A stretch of DNA of 64,000 nt from Enoplolaimus lenunculus (lineage: Eukaryota > Nematoda > Enoplea > Enoplida > Thoracostomopsidae): positions 1 to 64,000 of the forward strand of contig JASANG010001592.1 in NCBI GenBank assembly GCA_030248215.1. Reading direction: 5' to 3'. The translations under genes were made by a program, and so were the position numbers. Under the pieces are notes generated by a model. That model made no database searches. It was not told the DNA's origin and saw only the letters and a program-made list of their open reading frames with translations. Every line of letters starts with the position of its first letter. Positions within the stretch are counted from its first letter, which is position 1. Of the stretch, positions 56,759 through 64,000 are shown in pieces.

Positions 56759-57021
56759 AACCCTATATCACATTAATATTTTCTATTTCCCCTAAGACCT
56801 ACTTTTACGCTAGGATTCGAACTCCAGTGACATGGAGTGGGAGGCGTATACCATCACCACTGGTATAAGAGCTTGACGCTCGAGCCCGATTTGGCTCTCA
56901 TGTCTTGTTGTGATTTAGTACTATGTATACGTGCTGCAATTGTTAAAAACTATGCGATAAATTTTTAATTTATATACACTGCGCTGAGTTATCTATGGGC
57001 AACTCAATGTGAGAAGGGGTT
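56759..57021 (-). repeat. tRNA-like repeat with short inverted ends, copy 1
   Basis: The ends AACCCTATATCACATT and AATGTGAGAAGGGGTT are imperfect inverse copies. On the minus strand the middle has a pol III B-box-like string (GGAGTTCGAATCC). The neighbouring copy at 57051 is about 85% similar. It may be a tRNA-derived SINE captured in, or mimicking, a MITE. Confidence 0.75.
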
Positions 57022-57050
57022 ATAGATAGTAAACCAAAACTTTTTCGCTT

Positions 57051-57317
57051 AACCCTTTATCACATGAATATTTTCTATTTTCCCTGAGACCTACTTTTAT
57101 GCTAGGATTCGAACTCCAGTGACTGGAGTGGGAGGCGTATACCATCACCACTCAGCTATTGGAGCTTGACGCTCGACCGGTGGGGGTCTCACACGTCTTG
57201 TGGTGATTTAGTACTATGTATACGTGTTGCAATTGTTAAACACTGTGCGATATATATGATTTAACGTATATACACTGTGCTGAGTTGCCTATGGGCAACT
57301 CAATGTGAGAAGAGGTT
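57051..57317 (-). repeat. tRNA-like repeat with short inverted ends, copy 2
   Basis: Same structure as copy 1, 30 bp away. The A-box-like AGCTGAGTGGTGATGG, a long middle arm (CCCACTCCAGTCACTGGAG) and the B-box-like AGTTCGAATCC are clearest here on the minus strand. The long arm recalls a class II tRNA such as tRNA-Ser, but the fold is not good enough to call a tRNA gene. Confidence 0.75.
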
Positions 57318-58337
57318 AAGCTTAGCGAATATATACACATGCATTTCCTACTACGATAAAAGACGTCATTTGGCGATATAAATCGTAACTGGGGAAGTCA
57401 ATGCTACATAGAGGGAGTTTGTTCATTATAATATTAACTGGGGGAGCGATCATTATATATCATATTGACTGCGGGATATGTCCGTAGCCAGCTCACCTTG
57501 CTAGGGAAGGGGGAGCTAAAAATTTTTTCAGGATGGGCATTCAACTGTTTTCATTAAGTTATAAGCAAGGTTGATAATGTTCTAGGGTGGGCAAAATTCT
57601 TCCAGGGCTGCGGGAGTTAATTTTTACGGGAGTTAATATTATATGCTGCAGCTATTCGATTTTTATAGTTTCGGTTATACCCTGCTCATAACCTCCCCTG
57701 ATGGTTTCAAGTAAATTTTAATTTTTTAAGAGTTGTATATATACTTTCACTCTTTGTGACCTTATGCGGACTATACTGCGCAACCAAAATGTATTTTCAA
57801 CAGTTCAAAACTCTAGAATTTTTCATATTGAAACGCGGTAGTGTTTTCAATATATGTTTCAAGCCTCGAGAATGCAAGCTTTTTGAAAGTTTTGCAGAAT
57901 GTTCTCTGCAGGATAGCAGAGCTGGAATGAGGTAGCTTACGTATAGAATATCCTGATTAGCCGCTTCGACACCATACACAAATTGGACAGCTAAACGTCT
58001 CAATTAAGTTGTTATTAAAAGTTCGATTTTTGTAATTTTTCGAAAAATTGTATTACAAATATGTAATTACCATAGCTAGTCGATATTATTGTGTGATGCT
58101 AATGACAACATGCAATGGATTACGTGTCACTGCGATCTTTGTTCTACTTAAATTGCTAACTAAGACAGTAATATTTTGTAATAACGTCCCATGCATTATA
58201 GCTTAGAACAGGCTGCTTCTTGGCGGATTGCAATGGAGCAAGTGTACGCTTTAGGCTTATATTTTGTTTAGGCTTAGGCGTACGCTTAGGAGTAGACTTA
58301 GTATAAAACCTCATCGTATCCCATGTAAAAGAAAGAA
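57318..58337. other. Spacer
   Basis: No gene or RNA recognised. The 57797-58003 open frame has no motif. Confidence 0.5.
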
Positions 58338-59080
58338 ACTAGGTAAAAGTGTCCCTACAAGGGACAGATTGCGATATGTTTCGCTTGAAGCATGTAAAAG
58401 AGTTTAAACAAGGATTAGCTCCATAACTTCTATGAAAATAGTTGTCATCTATATCTTTGACGGCTGTCTTTCAGTGTTAACACGCTTGCGGTTAGTGAAA
58501 TAAGAAATATTGACCCAACGAACTTCATCTGTTAAGCTATAAATTGACACTATGGGTTTTCAATGCGTTCTAAAGTACAACTCTCAACATGCCTTTCGTA
58601 TAACAGTCAGTTGCTTTTTAAAAGTTATCTCAATTGAGCGCCAGCAGAACATGTTCTTTGAAATAATTTAGCAACGTTTGAATTGTATGTTCTTGATGAA
58701 TAGCTTAAATATGTCACGGAACAAAACACAATTTGGAAAATTTATGGACTTCACTTCATCAAATTGTCATGGTAAAATATAGCTAAAACCGTCGAGTACG
58801 TATGCGTGACATTTTGTATTCCATAATCAATATACGCAATTTGTAATCTTGCAATATTGAAATATTTAATACTAATCAAGTTTTAGAAACATAATATTTT
58901 AAAGCTCAAAAAATATCCTCTTCCAATGAAGAATGCTAGATTAGATCACTTATAAACTGAACATTGTAAAACCCAACAAAGGCTAAAATTAAGCTGATAG
59001 GTGATGTCCCTTGGGGCCATATGTTTCTTGTTTCGCAAACTTATCACAATCTGTCCCTTCTAGGGGCACTTTTACCTAGT
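58338..59080. mobile_element. MITE-like element, ~45-bp inverted ends
   Basis: The left end ACTAGGTAAAAGTGTCCCTA, continuing to CAAGGGACAGATTGCGATA, is matched in reverse complement at the right end, finishing ACTTTTACCTAGT. The interior is 0.65 kb of AT-rich DNA without a gene. No clear target duplication. Confidence 0.8.
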
Positions 59081-59128
59081 ATTTATTGTGTAAAAGCGAA
59101 GCGCTGCGTTGAATTGACTCATTTTCTT

Positions 59129-60025
59129 GGGATTATGTTAGCTGTACTCTGAGGGGCGTCCCATTTACCCACGGGACAGCAATATACCCGGAACGAAATG
59201 TTTTTGCTGGGTTTGTCGGGACAGCTTCAACCTGTTTGTTCGAAAACCCACGCTTGAAGCTGTCCCGGCTGTCCCGACCGACCCAACAAAAACACACGCT
59301 CGAAGCTGTCCCGGGTGACCCGCAGGATCCAGCAAAAACATAGGCTCGAAGCTGTCCCGGCTGTCCCGACCGACCCAACGAAAACACGCTTGAAGCTGTC
59401 CCGGATGTCCCGACCGACCCAGCATAAACATAGGCTCGAAGCTGTCCCGACCGACCCAACGAAAACACACACTCGAATCTGTCCCGGGTGTCCCGCCGGA
59501 CCCAGCAAAAACATAGGCTCGAAGCTGTCCCGGCTGTCCCGACCGACCCAACGAAAACACGCTTGAAGCTGTCCCGGATGTCCCGACCGACCCAGCATAA
59601 ACATAGGCTCGAAGCTGTCCCGACCGACCCAACGAAAACACACACTCGAATCTGTCCCGGGTGTCCCGACGGACCCAGCAAAAACATAGGCTCGAAGCTG
59701 TCCCGGCTGTCCCGACCGACCTAACGAAAACACACACTCGAATCTGTCCCGGGTGTCCCGCCGGACCCAGCAAAAACATAGGCTCGAAGCTTTTCCGGCT
59801 GTCCCGCCCGACCCAGCAAAAACATAGGCCCGAAGCTGTCCTGTCCCGGCTGTCCCACCCGACCCAGCAAAATATAGGCTCGAAGCTGTCTTGGCTGCCC
59901 CGCCCGACCCTGCAAAAACATACGCTCGAAGCTGTCCCTCCTTCCAAGCACAACTATATGGGCAAGAGTGCTGGCATGTTGCTGTCCCGCGGAAAAACGG
60001 GACGCCCCTCAGAGTAACATTGGCC
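59129..60025. mobile_element. Second foldback element with a ~46-bp minisatellite
   Basis: The ends carry CTCTGAGGGGCGTCCC at the left and its inverse at the right, closely related to the ends of the element at 52646. The interior is a tandem array of ~43-48-bp units of the type GAAGCTGTCCCGGCTGTCCC followed by GACCGACCCA-CAAAAACA. Blocks of ~173 bp recur at about 59334, 59507 and 59681. Open frames exist in several frames at once and follow the period, so they are not genes. Confidence 0.88.
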
Positions 60026-60101
60026 ACAACATCTATGTAAAATATTGCCGATCACTCTCCCATCATGCAATTACGACGAAACGCTCAATGATCAAAATAT
60101 T

Positions 60102-60143
60102 GGCCCGAGTTACATTGAGAACCATATGGCTGTCCCGAGACAA
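60102..60143. repeat. Possible degenerate third foldback terminus
   Basis: GGCCCGAGTTACATTGAGAA, continuing ACCATATGGCTGTCCCGAGAC, resembles the terminus of the 52646 element position by position with about a quarter of bases changed. It is weak on its own. Confidence 0.4.
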
Positions 60144-60359
60144 AACAACAAAACTGCACCGTACTGTATTGACCCAAATAAGAGGGAGACTGATATTTAT
60201 GTGGCCTCTCCAGAGGATACCCTCCTGTTGGTCGGCTACGGACTGTTATTCTTTTAATCAACCCGCCCTCCGCCGCCCTTCGTTATTTATATATTTCCAG
60301 TATTGCAACTATTTGTTGTAACCGTTTATTTGTCTTGCGTCAATAGCTTGAGTGATAAT

Positions 60360-60520
60360 GAAAATGTTAAAAACTAAGTGCGCTTTAAAGTTCCGAACTG
60401 AACTTTATTTGGTCCTGGAGTCATTTATGCTCTACAATTACGAGTAATTGACATTTATGGACTCTAATTAAGGTTTAGAGGCTATCCACTTACTAACTCT
60501 TATTATAGGTATGCGGACTA
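60360..60520 (-). repeat. Dispersed repeat, copy 2 (inverted)
   Basis: Reverse-complement partner of 56330-56530, seen in TTTGGTCCTGGAGTCATTTA and GGACTCTAATTAAGGTTTAG. Confidence 0.75.
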
Positions 60521-62157
60521 CTACAAACCAGACCTCAAAACACGCTTGCGTTTTTTATATATACAATAAACAAGGGCGTAGCAATAGGAGATTTAGGTAT
60601 ATATTTCTGAAATTTTGCAGCAATGACTATTTTACCCAGTCTGAAACTGAAGGCACATCTCGCAGTTATCGCAAACAAATAAAACTTAACCTAACTTCAT
60701 TTATATTGAATCTAAACTCTAAACTTTTTACTTTTGAAAATACTTCTTAATCGGTGAAAAAATCCGAGATGACTTAATCCAATTCCATTATCATTTCCAT
60801 TATTATTGTCAAAAATATTTATATATACTCCGGTGAAAGGTTCACTATATTTTTTAAAAGGCAATGGAACACAGATCATCTGAAGCGCTATATCTGACCA
60901 CACCATGTGTTGTCTAGAATACAACTGCAGCCAAAATAGTTTCAATCAGTCGTTCAATCTTATTAACATTGACCATGATGATAAGAGTAGACAGTTCCTG
61001 GCCGGTGCACAACACTAGCCAACCAGAAATATGGACGCCCCTACAAGTAGGGCCAATTTTCATAGTTCGTTCTAGATTTCCTATAAAAGATTCGAATTTG
61101 GTAATTTTCTAAATACGCAGTAATCTACAGAAATATGGGCAATTATGGCTTCGAAAGTTGTCCTGAAGTTAGTTTCAAATAAAATTGATGTGCAGAACTT
61201 TTTACAAACACCATAAAATTCCTCAACAAAAACCTAGAATCGATTATATCCTAAAACCAACCTTTAATTGTACTCTGATTTTCAGGACAAATTAGCTTTT
61301 GTAACGAAGTGCTCGATTTTTGCTTTTTGCAGCCTTTCCCCGCTTTACTGAACAAAAGTAAACAATGTAGACTTTTAATACAGCTCAAATGCGGAAAAAG
61401 AGGTTTCCATATTAATTATTCAAAGCCGGAAGAGCAAACAAAATCAGGTAGTGAAATGGTTCGGATTTTCATATAACCAAATTGCAAGAGAAACATTGCC
61501 AGAACCTGACTCAAATCATATTTTATCGGAGGCGGATGTGGTTTTTTTATCCGCGATGCAATTTTATCATTTATTGTTCGTTTTGTTCTGAGGGTTTTGA
61601 CCAATTTAACAGTCTCAGCAACTTTTTGCTTGTGCTAATGTTAAAAAAGCTGAGTTCGTCCATAAAATTTTAGCCCAATTGCAGTCAAATTAAAGTTTCC
61701 CACTTAACATCAACGTAGGCCCTTGTTGAGGGCTAACCATTTTTTGCAGAACTGTAATTGAGTAAGGCTATAAGCTTTAAAATAATTTTATTGCTTAAGC
61801 TTATTTAAAGGCTTAATCTTAATCTGAGGCTTAGGTTTAAAGTTAGAATATGTTTATACTACGGTTACGCTTTTCAAAATAATATGCTGGTCATAAAGGT
61901 AAAGCATTTTATTAAAGGTAATACAGTTGTGTAACTACGTAGCTAGTGCTTTTGTTGCAAAATTCAGTTATTTCCGAAACAGGACATGGATTATAAATTT
62001 TGAACAAATATACAAATGAAGCAGGATGCAACCGGAATTCCAATCCTGGTAAGGAAATGCGGTGTTTTTAACTTTCCGGTTCCAGTATTAAATTCGTTGT
62101 ATGTCTGCTAGCCGGCAGCATCTGGTCGGGTCAATATACAGTCAACGATTAAAGTAG
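60521..62157. other. Spacer
   Basis: AT-rich, several short open frames without motifs. No gene, RNA or strong repeat is supported. Confidence 0.5.
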
Positions 62158-62411
62158 TGTGGGTATACGTGGTGTAGCTTGTGTATGTGCAGAGTGTGTA
62201 ATGTTAAAACACATACATACTCGTGCACATATACCACCAGAGGAAATTATGATATCGGCCGCGTGGTGTAATGGGTAGCGCGCTTGACTCGCGAGCGAGA
62301 GGTCCGAGGTTCGACTCCCGGCGTGGCCATATCTTTCGGAGAAATTAAGAGGAAAATCATGTATATTCACAGTACTTCGAGGAAAGGAGCCGTCCCGACC
62401 GTGCAGTTCTG
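62158..62411 (+). repeat. Repeat with tRNA-like core, copy 1
   Basis: A 254-bp unit. Its core (62261-62331) starts GGCCGCGTGGTGTAATGGGT and ends CGACTCCCGGCGTGGCCA. The acceptor arms pair 7 of 7 and the B-box is GGTTCGACTCC, but the T-stem has two mismatches and the anticodon arm fits poorly. It is most likely a tRNA-derived repeat head, not a working tRNA gene. Confidence 0.7.
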
Positions 62412-62511
62412 ACATCGAGGTGCCACCGAGATGGGCGCTGTAAATTGCAGGCTCATGGATTCGGAGAAGTTTGGATTCGCGGTCCGGGGCGACCGCCTAA
62501 AGAAGGGGGAA

Positions 62512-62766
62512 TGTGGGTATACGTGGTGTAGCTTGTGTATGTGCAGAGTGTGTAATGTTAAAACACATACATACTCGTGCACATATACCACCAGAGGAAA
62601 TTATGATATCGACCGCGTGGTGTAATGGGTAGCGCGCTTGACTCGCGAGCGAGAGGTCCGAGGTTCGACTCCCGGTGTGGCCATAACTTTCGGAGAAATT
62701 AAGAGTAAAATCATGTATATTCACAGTACTTCGAGCAAAGGAGCCGTCCCGACCGTGCAGTTCTGA
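62512..62766 (+). repeat. Repeat with tRNA-like core, copy 2
   Basis: Repeats the 62158 unit with a 354-bp offset and very few changes, including the same tRNA-like core (GACCGCGTGGTGTAATGGGT). About 100 bp of different sequence separates the two copies. Confidence 0.7.
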
Positions 62767-62819
62767 CAAGTAGTTGAAGAGGCGTGAGCTTTCACGATTT
62801 TTTTACAAGAAGCAGCTGG

Positions 62820-63010
62820 ACACGGTAGCTGCGTGGTGCAGTGGTTGAGCGTTCGCCTAAGGTTCTGCAATAGGTCGCTAGTTTTACCAAGTTCTTAGTA
62901 AAAAGGTCTGAGGTTCCCCATCGATTATACCTAAACTGACGGGGGCTATAAGCATTTGAGACATGTTTGTCCGTTGTGTAAAAATGCAATATAGGTCAGT
63001 GTACTGTATG
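62820..63010 (+). repeat. tRNA-derived SINE fragment
   Basis: The head GCTGCGTGGTGCAGTGGTTG is followed by a partial body and the tail module with GCATTTGAGACATG and TGTATGTATGCTAGCTA. Confidence 0.65.
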
Positions 63011-63066
63011 TATGCTAGCTATCAGCATACATTCGACACATATAGTCGACGATGGAAACAGTTGGC

Positions 63067-63400
63067 GAGGCGGGCTACGTGGCGCAGTGGTAGAGTGTTC
63101 GCTTAAGGATCCGTTGGCTGAGAGTTCGATCCCTGCTCTGGAGACCCGCTTTTCCAGCTGCTTTGTAAAAAGGTCTGATGTCGCGGTTTCTATCTAGACA
63201 GGTATGGGGACTACGCCGTGAGCGTAATGGTAAACTGCCGCGCTATTAACACGGTATCCAGACGAAAATAGGATGGACGGTCAAGGGACAACCTCGTTCA
63301 AAATAAGGGCATGTAGGCGTGTGAGACATGCTTGTCCGTTATGTGCACATGCAATATAGTGCAGTGCACTGTATGTATGCTAGCTGATAGCACACGGCCG
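63067..63400 (+). repeat. tRNA-derived SINE, near-complete copy
   Basis: The head GCGGGCTACGTGGCGCAGTG, the B-box GAGTTCGATCCCTGC, the body and the tail with GGGCATGTAGGCGTGTGAGA and ATGCTAGCT are all present. This is the best reference copy of the family in the window. Confidence 0.78.
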
Positions 63401-63429
63401 ACACATATGGTCGATGATAGAAACAGTTG

Positions 63430-63750
63430 GAGAGGCGGACTACGTAGCGCAGTGGTTGAGTATTCGCTTAAGGATCCGTTGGCTGAGAGTTCGATGTCTG
63501 CTCTGGTGACCCGCTTTCCAACTGCTTAGTTAAAAGGTCTGGTGTCCCGGTTCCTTCCCAGACTGACAGGGGCTACCACTCTTTGTACACAGTGATAAAT
63601 TGCCGCGCTTTAGACGTGGCATATATCCAGTCGAAAAAAGTGAAACACCCAAGGTACTACCATGCTGAAAATTGGGACATGTAAGCATGTCAGACAAGCT
63701 AGGCCGTTCTGTGTACATGTAATATAGTACAGTGCATAGTATGCCTAGCT
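63430..63750 (+). repeat. tRNA-derived SINE copy
   Basis: The head GGCGGACTACGTAGCGCAGT, the B-box-like GAGTTCGATGTCTGC and the tail GGGACATGTAAGCATGTCAG. It is more diverged than the copy at 63067. Confidence 0.72.
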
Positions 63751-63840
63751 TGAAAGACCGGCTGCGTAGAGCAGTTGTAGAGCGTTTTCCAAAAGGTCTG
63801 GTGTTCCCGATCGATCTTACCTCGACGTTGACTGATTGTA
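63751..63840 (+). repeat. SINE head fragment
   Basis: GACCGGCTGCGTAGAGCAGTT and GGTGTTCCCGATCGATC resemble the SINE head and mid body; the rest is missing. The last 160 bp of the window (63841-64000) show nothing recognisable. Confidence 0.5.
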
Positions 63841-64000
63841 CTTAATATTTTCGACGCGCTTCTTTGTGTTTATAAAATTGGCGTCCTCCATCTCCGGGTC
63901 ATTTTAGAAAGATCCTTTGCCGGAGGGTTTAACAGCAGTAAGTATGGCCAAGTAATAAATAATTGCGTCATGCATAACGCGTTGTTCTAGGCATACAAAC

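Noticed and set aside
59133-60027. Several long frames on both strands
   Set aside because: They arise from the ~46-bp GC-rich minisatellite and overlap one another in different frames.
62261-62331. Functional tRNA gene
   Set aside because: The T-stem has two mismatches, the anticodon arm pairs poorly, and the core is embedded in a duplicated repeat.

Overview
The window is animal-type nuclear DNA, AT-rich and gene-poor. It is built almost entirely of satellite and transposable elements. No host protein-coding gene is supported. A metazoan (invertebrate) source is suggested by a Polinton/Maverick element, a Ty3/Gypsy element primed by a tRNA-Gln-like site, tRNA-derived SINEs and GT-AG-like intron signals. 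The species cannot be named from sequence alone.

Layout. (1) 1-10958: a satellite array of about eleven ~1029-bp units, each made of two diverged ~500-bp halves, with two unit types that mostly alternate. (2) 10959-12441: spacer and tRNA-derived SINEs. (3) 12139-15786: an 1824-bp tandem duplication covering host flank and the left end of a Polinton. (4) 14272-47065: a Polinton with 86-bp terminal inverted repeats starting AG and a 6-bp target duplication CACGGG. It carries protein-primed DNA polymerase B, packaging ATPase, adenain-like protease, capsid parts and an rve integrase, mostly on the minus strand. It also holds unusual cargo: a double-stranded-RNA-binding protein, a NADAR-domain protein, a zinc-ribbon protein and several unrecognised genes. 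(5) 24524-36966, nested in the Polinton between ATPase and protease: a full-length LTR element with target duplication ATTG. Its single open reading frame of about 2,400 codons has the order gag, envelope-like, protease, reverse transcriptase, RNase H, integrase, so the envelope lies before pol. A MITE-like element sits in its 3' LTR. (6) 48837-51798: remains of another LTR element (gag and 3' LTR). (7) 52646-54795 and 59129-60025: two related foldback elements filled with minisatellites, an 8-bp array and a ~46-bp array. The first has an 8-bp target duplication and its pre-insertion site survives next door. (8) 56330-63840: MITE-like elements, tRNA-like repeats and a SINE cluster.

The Polinton genes fall into replication (polB, integrase), virion formation (ATPase, protease, capsid proteins) and cargo whose domains suggest a contest with host defence. 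The cargo role is inferred from domains only. The Polinton and the partial LTR element are broken fossils. The gag-env-pol element looks whole in its reading frame, but its LTRs have diverged by several percent.
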